Origin: Neoceratodus forsteri | Lineage: Eukaryota > Chordata > Ceratodontiformes > Ceratodontidae | Direction: 5' to 3' | Length of the DNA: 64,000 nucleotides | NCBI GenBank assembly: GCA_016271365.2 | Contig: CM057456.1 | Location: 607,729,501-607,793,500, forward strand | Shown here: positions 1 through 11,366 of the stretch, in pieces | Layout: every line of letters begins with the position of its first letter | Position numbering within the stretch: position 1 is the stretch's first letter | Notes under the pieces: generated by a model | The model's input: the letters and a program-made list of their open reading frames with translations, nothing else | Told to the model about the DNA's origin: nothing | Databases searched by the model: none | Made by a program: the position numbers and the translations under genes

Positions 1-1584
1 GAAAACATGGAGCCCCCTACCGGGGGCGGGGGATAACTGTAAAGTTCTGGAATGCTGTGAGATGCGTTGGATTTATAACATGGATGCTTTAAATGCAATA
101 GCCAGAATGAATAGGAATGTTAACTGGGTTGCGTGCTGGTGAAAATACAGATTCTGGCACTAAATATGCTCTGAGGTTTAACGTCCACAGACTCACTCTG
201 TACTTAAAGCAAAGTAAAAATCAACGGGCTTTAATTATTTTTTTATTAGTCTTGTTCTAAACCTGCAACCTCCCCCACCCCTCCCGGATTACCCTAACAT
301 ATGCCCTGAGAGTTTACTCTAATTCAATCCAACAGGAGCACTTCTAATATGTTATTAGCCCTGGTTACTAAAATGCCTCTGTATACTCTGTTCTGGCATA
401 TTATTTACACTATTGCTTGTAACTACCTTGTCTATAACTATTTGTTCTATATTCTATTGTCTAATATGCCCATTACTTTGTTCTATAGTGTACATTTTGT
501 TTAATTATGTGAAGGTTGTCTTGTGTTGTATATTTGCTCTGTCTGTACTGTATCCTCCCCAGTCATGCCTGAAAACAGTCATTGCTATGGCTAGTGCACT
601 TACCCAGTAAACAAAAACTAAATAAAAATTAAAAAAATATATATATCAATATGTATTGCTCAATGGACGCTGACTATAACACTGCAGATATAGGCTTTAT
701 CAATGTTTAGATATCATTGACATTAACTGTTGCACTAAACAGAAAGTGAGAATGTAATAACTGAATTAATTGCAAACAAAAATGAAGAGTTTGCAAGATT
801 ACACCGCAGCCAGGTGAGTAGACGCTCATTGCTGGGACCCGGGTTACCACTGCTTGTGTAGTGGTTTCAGTGTACAGTTGCCTAGGCAACTAGGGCATCC
901 ATGCATGATCAGCACATATCACTGTGACATCATTACATGTGACATTCATGATGTTGGGCTGCGGCTGTGAGCATAAGAGGATTCAGTGTTGGATTCTCTG
1001 CCGGATAGTACAAGTCCAGTGAGCAGCAGGAAGCACTGAAAGAATAAGGACTGAGTGAGTTGGAACCTTTTATATACAATTGCGATGTAACATATATTAA
1101 AATGTTTGGAACTGTTAAAATGCTAAGAAATTTATGGAAACTTCCATTTTTAAGGCACTAGAAGCCATTTCTGGCAGTTGACAATTTGAAATAAATCAAA
1201 AAAATAAGCTGACAGTTAGGTAGGAGCCTGTAATACACTCATGCAGGTCACAAGGAAAGCAGGGAATAGTCTGCAGTAATAAATATTGTACAGTGCATTT
1301 AAGTTTTGTGGCGGAGGTGTGTATTCACAATATGGAAGATTTAATTGATTTAATTGAAAGCCAAAATAATGACTAGTGTTAAACAGAGATAATACAAGTA
1401 TACAGTATATGCCTTTCACAGGTGAAATACGAGTAAACTATAAGAAAAGAAACTGAACAGTACTATGAGTGCAGAGCACTAGTGGAATGAAGTGAGTAGC
1501 TGTTTTTATCATTATGACTGCTTCAAAATAGTTGTGTTGATCTTTGGTTTTATAAATTTCATGCCATTAATGAACTTGTATATG
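1..1584. other. unassigned AT-rich DNA
   Basis: I see no supported gene here. The open frames are short and lack recognisable domains. An A/T run lies near 618-650. A small part just before 1585 may belong to the Penelope-like terminus that follows, but its left edge is not visible. Confidence 0.5.
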
Positions 1585-1745
1585 TTTTGCTATAGATAAT
1601 AAAAGGTGATCTCCTGATGAAGGCCTGAGAGTAAGGGGTGAAACACAGAGTGAGACATGCCAGAAAAAACAACAATTTCCAATGAAATACAAGAATTACT
1701 GCATTGTGGAGAGTGTGTGACCCCGTTTTGGACTTTGCTGTACAT
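1585..1745 (+). mobile_element. Penelope-like element terminal fragment with hammerhead-like core
   Basis: The segment contains CTGATGA at about 1616, followed about 20 bases later by GAAAC. This resembles the conserved core order of hammerhead ribozymes found in PLE terminal repeats. It is followed by sequence ending in a TGCATTGTGGAGAGTG-type tail, similar to other PLE-like termini in this window. Stem II does not pair well here, so the ribozyme would be inactive if it ever existed. The assignment rests on resemblance to the segments at 5410-5600 and 52957-53145. Confidence 0.4.
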
Positions 1746-1779
1746 ACATCAGGGAGAAGGCAGCAGCATTTCAGTTAGG

Positions 1780-1920
1780 CAATAATGCACAACAGGGCAT
1801 GTGTTGTTGTGGGATTTACTCATGCCTTGTGTGGTGTGTCACGAGGCACAGCCGAGTGACTTTAACCACAAAAGAAGAGTGTAAATCCCATTACTACACA
1901 TGCTCTGAAGTGCATTATTG
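1780..1920. repeat. palindromic MITE-like unit, copy 1
   Basis: The two halves are imperfect reverse complements. CAATAATGCAC at 1780 pairs with GTGCATTATTG ending at 1920, and the central parts GGGATTTAC and GTAAATCCC also pair. The unit is about 140 bp with no coding potential, as expected of a non-autonomous foldback or MITE. It is related in layout and end sequence to the unit at 2087-2252. Confidence 0.7.
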
Positions 1921-2086
1921 TGATTATAATATGAATCTGTTATTAAAAATTTTAAAAAGAATGAATTAGGTTCAAAGAAAGTAGACATTTGATCAGCGGG
2001 ATCTTTACCGGTTGTCTGTTGCAGGATTTACACATGGTCACGTGACATGTTTTGACCAATGAGGCTACAGGATTTTTGAGACCCAT

Positions 2087-2252
2087 TTTATAATTAAGCA
2101 ATAAGGCATGACAGGGTGTGGTATATCATGGGATATCGTCATGCCTCGGGTTGTTGGGCATGAGGCCACAGGCTGAGTGCATCCAACCACCCGAGAAGTG
2201 ATAATATCCCATGATATACCACACTCTGGAGTGACTTATTGCTATTATAAAC
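2087..2252. repeat. palindromic MITE-like unit, copy 2
   Basis: This is a strong palindrome. TGTGGTATATCATGGGATAT near 2117 is matched by the reverse complement near 2205-2225. The outer arms TTTATAAT...GCAATAAG and CTTATTGC...ATTATAAA also pair, as do the inner CTCGGGTTGTTGG and CCAACCACCCGAG. The whole element folds into one long hairpin. It has the same design as the unit 170 bp upstream, so both probably belong to one DNA-transposon-derived family. Confidence 0.75.
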
Positions 2253-2786
2253 TGACTTTGAAGTTTTATAAATAAAAAAAAATAAAACAAACATTTTAAA
2301 ACATACAAAAGTCCAAAAAATTGTGTGGGCTCAAGCATCTATTATTGGCTATATTTATTAGTGGATGCTTAACAGAGTTAAAGGTCCTCCTTCAAGGGAA
2401 ATTTATCACTAAACCAATGTACAGCTGAAGCTTTTACATAAAGCAAAGTGCACTCAAAAATAAAGCATAAATGCTTAAGTTTAGTACTTGTTGAATTTAT
2501 TAGTTTAGCTCAGCATACTACTCTTTTCGAAAAATGGAGCAAACATTCCTTGTCAGCCAGAAAGGCTGTTATGCCACAGATTTTATGCAAAGTCTCTCAA
2601 TTTGATACTTGCATGTAACCATTGTTCAGTTCATTTGCTTTAAGGGGAAAGAAGCAAAAATGACAGATTAGGCAAATGAGCCAAAAAGAAACGTTAAAGA
2701 CTTGTGGAGAAGTAAAGTATAAAACGTCATTTTTGCTCCTTTCCCTTATACCAAACGAACTGAACCACGGTTACATGCAAGTATCA

Positions 2787-3197
2787 CATTGAGAGACTTT
2801 GCATATGATCGAGACATTTAAACACCTTAAGGGCATAAACAAGGTGAAAGAGTCTAACATGTTTAAATATAAGAAAAATAGCAGGACAAGAGGACACAGC
2901 ATGAGATTAGAGGGAGGCCTATTAAGGGGGAATGTGAGGAAATTCTTTTTCACAGAAAGGGTGGTAGATGCATGGAATGGCTTACCACAAGAAGTAGTGG
3001 CTATGAATACAGTGCAGGGCTTCAAACAGGCATGGGATAGGCATAAGGGAGCAATACAAATGACTATGAATAGATAGGTCACTGACATAGCAAAGGCCGA
3101 TGGCACATTTATAAGGTAGAAAAAGAAATGGGCAGACTGGATGGGCCTTGCGGTCCTTATCTGCCGTCAACTTCTATGTTTCTATGTTTCTATGCTT
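2787..3197 (+). mobile_element. CR1 LINE, 5'-truncated 3' end
   Basis: The reading frame from 2799 to 3077 encodes the last ~90 residues of a CR1 ORF2 protein. Visible signatures are METFKHLKGIN-like, RGHSMRLEGG, LRGNVRKFFFTERVVDAWN and LPQEVV. The 3' UTR follows, with the CR1-typical GGGCAGACTGGATGGGCC and GTCCTTATCTGCCGTC. It ends in repeats of the octamer TTCTATGT at 3173-3195, the classic CR1 tail. The RT and endonuclease are absent through 5' truncation, so this copy is dead on arrival. It abuts an L2-like remnant on the opposite strand. Confidence 0.9.
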
Positions 3198-3208
3198 AGC
3201 CCGGAGTC

Positions 3209-4240
3209 TTACTCCGTCAATTGTGGGGATACTGAGCCAACCAAAATGGATGATCTGAGAAATTCTGGACCCACCAGAAGCAACTCTGTTTTGCCATTGT
3301 TCAGCTTCACACTACTACAAGCTATCCACAAACTAATCTCAGATAGAATATACACAAACACAGCAGAGCTTTGTCTAGCTTTAAATGAAAGGAACATCTG
3401 AGTGTCCTATACATGGTGGTGAAAACCCCAAGCTGTGTTTTTTCCATCATTTCTCCAAGCAGAAGTAGGAAAACCACAAGCAACAAAGGAGAAAAATAGA
3501 ATCCTGAGGGATATCCCAGTCAGTGTCATGAGGGGAAGATCTAAAATTCCTTTAAACCACTTACTGACAGAGACTGTTGAGGAAATAATGGAATCAGCTG
3601 AGCACAGTACTGGCCATACCTACAACACTCATCATATATACCAAAGGTTTCAGGTATTCAGTGATGTCAAAGGTAGATGAAAAATCCAGCAAGATAATGA
3701 AAGAAAAATTTTCAAGCTGCCACATAGAGAGGAGATCATTCAGATCCATTATCAGAGCTGTGTTGGTAGTGGTGCTGTGCTGTTGAAAAAATGTGGATTG
3801 CAAATGCTCATATATGTTAAATTCCTCCAGATGCTCTGTTAGCTGCATCTATAACACATTCTCAATAACTTTGCCTAAAAAATGTAAGTTAAAGATCGGT
3901 CTAAAATTTTAGAAATCATTATGATCTAAAGGTACCTTTTTACAGAGGAGTCTCACCATTGCCACCTTCAAGGAGCATCAGAGTGCACCATCCCTTAGAG
4001 AGGCCTTTACAATCTCAATGAAAATAAGCACCAGAACCTCACTTCTAGCCTTCACCAGAAATGCAGGTGCTGGGTCCAAGACACAAGTAATAGGGCATGG
4101 ATCTGAGAGTACCCTGCAGAGCTCATCAGACGAACAGAAACCGTCCCAAGCAAATGAAGGTTCACACAGCTCCAACACTGAGCCACTACAAACATGATTA
4201 GTGATGCAGGGGGCTATCTTGACCCTGATGCACACAACCT
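3209..4240 (-). pseudogene. L2-like LINE reverse-transcriptase remnant
   Basis: On the minus strand, conserved L2-type blocks appear in the correct order across short frames. The first, at 4235-3978, has DPAPAFLVK and IVKASLRDGA, the region before the RT. The second, at 3848-3594, has QHSTTTNTALIMDLNDLL and FIILLDFSSTFD, the RT palm with the first catalytic aspartate context. The third, at 3397-3209, has LNNGKTELLLVGP, downstream of the YADD region. The frames are separated by stops and frameshifts, and the YADD block itself is not evident. The remnant is old. CR1/L2-group membership is secure; the exact clade is not. Confidence 0.75.
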
Positions 4241-5409
4241 TGGCTGAAAAGAGGTTTCAAAGCTCCTTGCATCTTTATAGAGGCACCTCTCCCAATCTTT
4301 GAGAGAAGCTTTCTGGGTGGAAAAGCTAATCCCTCACCCTGAAAAAATCAGCAGCTGGAGTTCTTTCAGCTATGATGATACCCAAAAACAAATTTCTTCT
4401 CATATCATCCCCTCCTGGTATATCTGTGTAGTCCCCTTTGGTGGCTAGATCCTAAGGCTGGGTATAGTTCATGCCTTGGGAAATAATTAACTGAGAATGG
4501 TAGTATGATAAGGAAAGGGTTAATCCCAAGTTGCTCATGGAACCTGCTGCAAGCAGGCTGTTGCTGCTGTCTGGGACCCATGTGGGCCCTCCCATGATAT
4601 GCCACCTTGGTGAGATTGGAGCAAGATGTCCCAGTGGGACTGTTGCTCAAGAGTAGGGTACAAGGTCAAGCTGAATAGTGAAACCATGAGAGGGACTCTG
4701 TTGGAAGCTCTCAGACTTGAAGCCCCACGGAGAGAGAAATGATCAAGGAGAAATGAGGTATTGCTAGCTGCCAGTTGGGAACATGTTGCCCATAAGTCAT
4801 GGGGACAGTCGCCCATGGGAAGGCACTAGAAGCCGAAATGAGAGGTGTTGCAACATGCCAGTGAGATGGAATCCAGTATGGAAATGGTGGTCCCGAGGTG
4901 AGAGGCCAGTCAGTTCCATTGTGAAAAGAAGTCAGTGAGTGCTAGGAGAAAATGAGCTGTGGGGTCATATTGGCCCATAATACCAAAGGATCCTGAGCTG
5001 CCTGAGTTGTGGGGATGTCCTAATCATGCCCCGTGAAGTATATGCAAACCATGTGACTGTGCCTATGTAAACTGCTGCTAAAGTTTGGATCATAGTGGTC
5101 CAAGATTACATCTGTTGCCTAACACAAAACTATTGATTTTTCTGCTCCCTGGAGTGGCTTTCAATTTGTTATTAAATGGGATCCCCGTTGTTTGTTTTAT
5201 AAAGTTGTGGTCACCAGTTATTTAACTGAAGGTTATTGGAACTAATGTTGATTGTTCCTTTCAGCCCAGCGCCTGAAGAGCCATGCACCCTAGTGAGATT
5301 GTTACAACCTGATAAACATAAGCCATTTCTGGAACAGTGTCTGCTGTGCCCCCCACACACACACACGGACAGTTACCATCAGCATACCAGTGGGAAGTTA
5401 ACGGCTTCT
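4241..5409. other. no recognised feature
   Basis: I found no gene or clear repeat. The first ~100 bases may be the upstream continuation of the L2-like remnant. The open frames have no recognisable domains. Confidence 0.4.
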
Positions 5410-5600
5410 TTGAGTTGTGTAGCATTCACTCAGGTTGAAAAAAACACTTATCTCCAGCACAAAATAATGTGGAATCTACATTTTATTGAAAAAATAAAGA
5501 ACCACAAAGCCAAAAAACAGCACAGTCAATGACCACACATATTCTCCAGCACTTTGGGTCCAACTGACCCTTCCTCAGAGGCCATGGCCCTGAACAGCAC
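5410..5600 (-). mobile_element. Penelope-like terminal fragment with hammerhead-like core
   Basis: On the minus strand, 5578-5551 reads CTGAGGA, A, then GGGTC-loop-GACCC, then AAAG. This matches the order of a hammerhead core plus a perfect 5-bp stem II, with the expected GAAA changed. The change fits CpG decay when compared with the copy at 53101-53131. Downstream on the same strand come an AATAAA-containing segment and a GTGCTGGAG...TTTTTT end, also like the 53-kb copy. It is probably a solo PLE terminus. No coding sequence is attached. Confidence 0.5.
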
Positions 5601-6040
5601 GCTTTATCATAAATACCCAACCTCATTAATATTTATTAATGCCAAATTCAAATGCCCCAATCAAAAGTAAATACATATGAACACTGAAAACAATGTACAG
5701 TTCAAAAAATAACAGATGGGCAGGATGCTAAATAACTTTAAATTACATCTAAAGCTGCCAAATTCATTTGAGCACTCAACATATGGTCAATATCATCAAA
5801 AGCATGCTGCCCATAAGTTTATTTTCAGTATGCACTTGAACTGGAGAATAAACTTACATAGTGCCTGAAAACATATTTTTTCATCCTAACACACTTGCTA
5901 AATAACATAAAAGCAATCCATGGGTAACAGAGAATCACATTCATAATGCTGCCAGATGATTTTTTTACATATAAGTGCCAAATGTAGACCTGAAGGTCAA
6001 GTAAGGTAGAAAAGGTCAAATCCAAAGTAATTACTGTTTT

Positions 6041-6417
6041 GAGGGATTCTGGGATTTTTAGTGACAGCAAAGTTTAGCTTTAGAGTCAGCAGGATCAGCC
6101 AGATCAGAACTGTGCTACAGCAGTGGGAGAGTCAGTACCCTGCAGTGCATGTTAGAGTTTTAATGCACTCTGATTTTTGTTTTCTGGTCCCACTGTCCAC
6201 CTGGGGCTAAGTACAGTAACAAAGGACTGCACTTAGCCCCGAGAGAACAGGGGGACTGGAAAATATCTGATCAGAGCTTATAAAAGCTCTAACATGCACT
6301 GCAGAATATTTAATCTCCCCAGTGCTGCAGCACAGTTCTGACAGCAGCTGAAGGGGATTCTGGGATTTCCAGCTATAGTAAATGTCTAGTGTGGAGTCCG
6401 CAGGATCAGCCAGATAT
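6041..6417. repeat. ~235-bp palindromic MITE bracketed by ~60-bp direct repeats
   Basis: The core at about 6107-6343 is an imperfect palindrome centred near 6220. Its left arm contains CCCTGCAGTGCATGTTAGAG and GGGGCTAAGTACAGT. The right arm contains the matching reverse complements, including CTCTAACATGCACTGCAG and ACTGCACTTAGCCCC. The palindrome is flanked by direct repeats at 6041-6103 and 6355-6417, which share GGATTCTGGGATTT and CAGGATCAGCCAGAT. The direct repeats are too long for target duplications. They may be a tandem duplication or outer parts of a larger unit. Confidence 0.75.
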
Positions 6418-7316
6418 GAGCTACAGTACTACACTGCAGTAAACAGTAAGTAATGCTTTTTTGCAAACAAAGTACAAATTGGCAACAGCCCCACACTCGG
6501 GTGTGGAACTCTTAGTGTTGACCGGTCCCCTTTAACATAAGCTTTAACTGCTTCACTGATATTAATAGCAGGGGCAGCCAAAATACTAGCGATGTCCACA
6601 GTAAAAAAAGAGTACTGGGATTGAGCCTAGAGTATCCAAGGCTCTGCAGTTGATCATCTTTGCACGGGCAACAAAAATGTGAGAAGCTAGCAGGCTGACA
6701 GACATAACCAGATGGTATAACCAACCCACAGCTCCCACCAACCCAGAATAAAGGTGAGTGAGAAGTGTTAGGAGGAACAGAGAAATAGTTCACAAGAGCA
6801 GTAGAGGTTAAGGGAGGAAGGAGAAAGAGCTGCAGACTAAGTGCAGGAGCAGGAGTGGGTTGTGTGCTCAGAGTGCCGGGATTTTAAAGAGGAAAGAAAG
6901 GGAGAGGTATGAAGGCAGGAAGCATGTTATTCCATAATTAGGGGAATCTGTAGTAGAACACAGCCTGATATCTTGAAATGGTAGAGGGGAAGGACTGGCT
7001 ATCAGAACTTCTAAATAAGTCAGAAGATGGGGGGGGGGAAGAGCAGTGGCCGGAGAGGGGAGCCAAACCAGAAACTGGAGATAAAGAAGATGCAGTGAGA
7101 AACAAATGCTTACTCTCCATGGAAGGGAAGGGAAGGACAGCTGAGATCATAATGAGCAGTGGTAAGTAAGGGGAGTAGAGTTAAGGGTGACTAGACAAAA
7201 CAAGCCTGTGTCAATGCCGAATGTTTGCTTGCTGGCTTGGGATTGGTAGTGTAGGAGTTACAGAGCTGCATAATAGAAATGGCAGCGAAATATTGAACTG
7301 AAGCCAACCCCATCAC
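6418..7316. other. no recognised feature
   Basis: The sequence is mixed, with a short purine-rich stretch at about 6800-7170 including a G run at 7030. No domain-bearing frame is visible. Confidence 0.4.
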
Positions 7317-7646
7317 CACCCTGCAGAGAGTGACAGGCATTGGGGTGTGCCTTTGGGTCATCAGGCAAAACGGCCATGCCATTTCACCACACCCCACCCT
7401 GCAGATACTGACAAGTGTCACGGTGTTCCTTGGGGTCTTTGCCCTTATGGCACCCCATTCCATCAGGAAATATTGTGAGATGGGTGCGTATAGGAGAATG
7501 GGGTGAACTTTGGGGCCGAAGAGTCCAAGGCACACCTCGATGCCTCTCACTGGCTGCAGGGTGTGGGTGGGGGTGGAATGGTATGAGCATTGCAGGTGAC
7601 AATCCCAAGTCACACCCCTGATGCCTGTCATTCTCTACAGGGTGGG
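7317..7646. repeat. four ~45-bp units in two direct and two inverted orientations
   Basis: Units of the type ACCCTGCAGAGAGTGACAGG followed by CATTGGGGTGTGCC start near 7317 and 7399. Reverse-complement copies lie near 7525-7567 and 7604-7646. Unit spacing is about 80 bp on both sides, so the block is a symmetric, inverted arrangement. The long minus-strand frames that cross it come from the repeat and are not genes. Confidence 0.65.
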
Positions 7647-7689
7647 GCGTTATGGTCGGAAACCCTAACACCTCAGGCATTCATTGGTA

Positions 7690-9370
7690 TTTTCACTCCA
7701 AATTTTCAACATGGGTTTTTTGTGACCCCCACCTCATTAACAGTAGCAATATCAGTTTGTTAGCCGAAAGCTGCTTTTGCACAGCGACTACGGCATTTGT
7801 CACCACAGGTGCAAAAACACATTCTGAACAGGATGTGAAAAATGACAGCTGTACTGTTCATGGGAGGTGTAAAAAATGGCAATGTTGAAAATCTGCAGGA
7901 AAATATTAAAAAAACAGTGAAATCACAGTGCGTGAAAATGTGCAGCGTGCACCCGTAATGTAATTAGTTTGGGAATTGTTTACAGCAGATTGTCAACACA
8001 GGCATTTTGGGACCTCGGTCATGAACAGTGTCACTGTGATTTTCTTTATCTGTCCTGAACAATGATTTCCCTGCGACCACGCATTTTCTGTGCTGTGTGA
8101 AAACACATTCGACCATGTTGTGAAAAATGACAGCTGTACTGTTCATAAGGAAGTGCGGAAAAATGCCACTAGTGAAAATCTGGACTGAAAATATTACAAA
8201 TTCATGACCTTACGAGGGTGCGTGGAAACTGCGCAATGCTCACTTGTAACACAGTCATTTTTAGGAATTTTTTCACCAAATTTTCAAAATAGCCATTTTA
8301 AGACCTCTGCTCATGAACAGTGTCACTGTGATTTTCTTAATGTGTCCCATACATTGATTTCGCACACCGATTTCGCCATTGTGTGCTACACGGGCGGAAA
8401 CATGTTTTGGGTGAGATGTGAAAAATGACAGCTGTACTGCTCATAAGGAGGTGTGGTAAAATGGCAATGCTGAAAATCTGGAATGAAAAGACTGAAAATT
8501 TGCGAACTTATGAGCGTGCGTAGGATCAGCGCAACAAACGCTCGTAAAACAGTAATTTTTGGAAATTTTTCACCAAATTTTTAACATAGCCATTTTAACA
8601 CTTCTGCTCACGAACAGTGTGACTGTTATTTTCTTAATGTGTCCCATACATTGAGTTCGTACACCGACTGTGCCATTGTGCGCTACATGCGCGGAAACAC
8701 ATTTTGGGTGAGAAATGACAGCTGTACTGCTCATAAGGAGGTGTGGTAAAATGGCAATGTTGAAAATCTGGAGTGAAAATATTGAAAATTCGCGAACTTA
8801 CAAGCGAGCATAGGAACAGCGCAATGCATGCTTGTAAAATAGTCATTTTTGGGAATTTTTTCACCAAATTTTTAACATAGCCATTTTTACACCTCTGCTC
8901 ATGAAGTGTCACTGTGATTTTCTTAATGTGTCCTGAACATTGATTTCACACACCGACTGCGCCATTGTGCGCTTCATGTGTGGAAACACATTTTGGGTGA
9001 GATGTGAAAAATGACAGCTATACTACTCATAAGGAAGTGTGGTCAAATGACAATGTTGAAAATCTGGACTGAAAATATTGAAAATTCGTGAACCTACGAG
9101 CGTGCGTAGGAACAGCGCAACGCACGCTCGTAAAATAGTAATTTTTAGGAATTTTTTCACCAAATTTTCAACATAGGCTTTTTGAGAGCCCACCTTATGA
9201 ACACTGGCACTGTCATTTCATTAAGCAGTCCCAAAAGGTGATTTCGCACAGTGACCGTGAAATCACCCTTCGGGCCTGATTAACGCCATGACAGTGACAG
9301 AATTCATGAGGAGGGGTCCCAAAAATCCCATGTTGAAAATTTGGTGCCAAAATTCCAAAAAATGCCTGAG
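7690..9370. repeat. tandem array of ~295-bp palindromic units (about 5.5 copies)
   Basis: The anchor CACCAAATTTTCAACATAG-like string recurs near 7693, 7983, 8274, 8571, 8862 and 9158, giving spacings of 290-297 bp. Each unit is an imperfect foldback: TCATGAACAGTGTCACTGTG early in the unit is mirrored by GACAGCTGTACTGTTCAT later. Neighbouring units meet at a clean hairpin. The best one is ACGAGCGTGCGT (9096-9107) against ACGCACGCTCGT (9120-9131), a perfect 12-bp stem. The last unit, from 9141 to about 9368, is the most complete palindrome. The array is non-coding and resembles a foldback or MITE family amplified as a satellite. Confidence 0.85.
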
Positions 9371-9627
9371 ATATGAAGCAAAGTTGAAAAAACCCTATTC
9401 ATTACATTATACAGCTTACCGGCATTTCCTCAGTTCGCGGTCAGCTTTGAAGAGTGCAGACGTGTTCCTGGTCCACCGAAGATCATCGCACCGAGCTCCG
9501 GAGGTAAGTATGGGGTGAGGTGGGGGTGTGGGTAGGCAGGGTGCGCAGTGGGTGGGCACGGGTGGGAGAGGAGGGTGAAGACAGCGAGGGTAGGTTTTCT
9601 TTCAGGTTTTTGGACTATGCAGGACGT

Positions 9628-9872
9628 TTGCCACACTGGGTGGGCTCCCAGCATGGCAGCTGGAAGGCTGTTGGGGGCAGTGGAGCCGATGGGGATTGGG
9701 CACCTCCGTTGGTCATAGGATCTTCTGCCACACTGGGTGGGCTCCCAGCGTGGCACCCGATAGTCTGGGGGAACAGTACAGCCGGGACGGGATTGGGTAC
9801 CTCGGCCGGCCATACAGATCATGGGGGTTAGTAGAGCTGATGGGGACTGGGTACCCCCATCAGCCATACAGT
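9628..9872. repeat. GC-rich minisatellite, ~100-bp period, 2.5 copies
   Basis: CCACACTGGGTGGGCTCCCA occurs at 9628 and 9728. Each occurrence is followed by GCATGGCA/GCGTGGCA, then a GATGGGGATTGGGCACC-type block. A third partial copy of the latter half starts near 9825 (GATGGGGACTGGGTACC). Frames of 103 and 159 residues on the plus strand run through this repeat and are judged spurious. Confidence 0.7.
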
Positions 9873-11192
9873 GTGTGCATGTGGGAGGTAGGAGCGCATG
9901 ATCATGCAATGTGTCTGCGCACGTGTGTGTGTGTGGGGAGGGGGAGCGCTGCTCACTCAAGCGGTGCTCTCCCTTTCAACTGTACGGCACTACATTTTGG
10001 TTCATCGCACTATGTTTCTTGCACATGTGTGCAAGCAAACATAATGAGTGGGGAAGAAGGAGGTCTAATCATTCTGGACAGGGTCGACTTGGGAGACAGC
10101 ACTGTAAACCATGTCCCCATTGCCAAAAACCAGGATGATTATTTTGATGATAATCTCCTGATGGCATGGGTGTAGGCAGGCATATTCAAAGCACTCCATG
10201 GTGTGCAATTTTTTTAAAGGAGGGGTAGCAAATAGGCTCTGAACTGCTTCCTTTTTCCATGAAAACTAACAAAGAAACTCTTGAACCTTTCTGTAATTTT
10301 ATTCATAGGAGTCAAAACTAGAAGGACTGGTCACTAATACTCTCTTTGCATCCCAAGGACAACACAACTTTACAGGCTCTGGGCTGGTATGTGGGTGTCT
10401 TTGGGAACAATGCATGGCATTTGTATTTACCCATGCATGGCAACAACCACTGTCATGAGACACAAATGTTGTATTTTTTGTGCCAAATGAGGCAACAAAC
10501 ATGGTCCTGGTGTACATTTTATATCATCTGGCTACATGGGGGTGTAAAACACCCTAACGGGGGGTAGCAGTGAGTCCATTTGGTGTGCAGATCTGAAATC
10601 CCTGGCTACACCCCTGCCTGATGGGTAGTAAGAAGGATACATGCTTTGTTCCTGAGTAGGTGATTATAGACAGCCCTATATGCCATCACAGGATTTAGTT
10701 CTTTGAGTGCAGAATCCTCTATCATGTGATGAATCAGCCTACAAAAGGGGAGGAATCATATTAGAGTCATAAAATTGGGAGGAAAGTGCAGGGTGAGAAA
10801 GAGTAGTGGGGAGAAGTAGGTGGAGTTTGTCTCACAGGAGCTGCTCCGATAGTTTTCAGGCATGGAGGGTCCTGATCATAGAATGGGTCAATGACCTGGA
10901 GAGTAGCCCCAAGGATGGTAACTTGGAGAACAGTGAGTGTTCAGAGTAAGGGAGCTGTTGTAGTGTCAGCAAGGAGGCCAGAGAAGGAATAGTGAGAGGT
11001 CCTCAGGCAGCAGTCTCCACCCAGGGTTTTTCTCTTCTAAAATGTGTGGTGGCATTTAATGGGAGCTTCCAAGGAATGCAGTATTGTTGCACTCTGGAGA
11101 CATGGGAGGTGGAGTCAGTTTTGCCACACCTTGGATTGGGAAAAGGGCTGCTGGGGTGCAGAGTGGTGTGAGGGAACTGCAGGGTGCCCCAT
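9873..11192. other. no recognised feature
   Basis: A short GT-rich stretch lies at 9921-9940. No frame shows recognisable domains and no clear repeat family is visible. Confidence 0.4.
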
Positions 11193-11352
11193 GACCAGTC
11201 AGGCTATGGACATCAGGCTGAGAATACAACAGTGGTCCTGGAAAGAGTCCAGCTACCAGCCAGGCTGTGGACATCAGGCTGAAACTACAGGACTGGTCCT
11301 GCAAAGGGCTCAGCTACTAGCCATGAAGTGGGCATCAGGCTGGAGGGTAACC
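11193..11352. repeat. ~62-bp minisatellite, 2.5 copies
   Basis: Copies start at 11193, 11255 and 11316. They share the pattern ACCAGCCAGGCTGTGGACAT, then CAGGCTGA, then GTGGTCCTG or ACTGGTCCTG. The array is non-coding, although it lies inside a 137-residue open frame (11044-11457) that I consider spurious. Confidence 0.7.
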
Positions 11353-11366
11353 ACCAACCATGTAGT

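Noticed and set aside
413..610. 65-residue hydrophobic frame as a membrane peptide
   Set aside because: It is AT-rich with no supporting context; such frames are expected by chance in this DNA.
7191..7680. minus-strand frames of 146 and 98 residues
   Set aside because: They run through the 45-bp repeat block and owe their length to it; no domain is visible.
7690..9370. CRISPR-like array
   Set aside because: Repeats are ~295 bp, directly tandem without unique spacers, and internally palindromic; this is satellite DNA in a eukaryote.
9430..10175. overlapping frames of 103-176 residues
   Set aside because: They lie across a GC-rich minisatellite, on both strands at once, with no recognisable domain.
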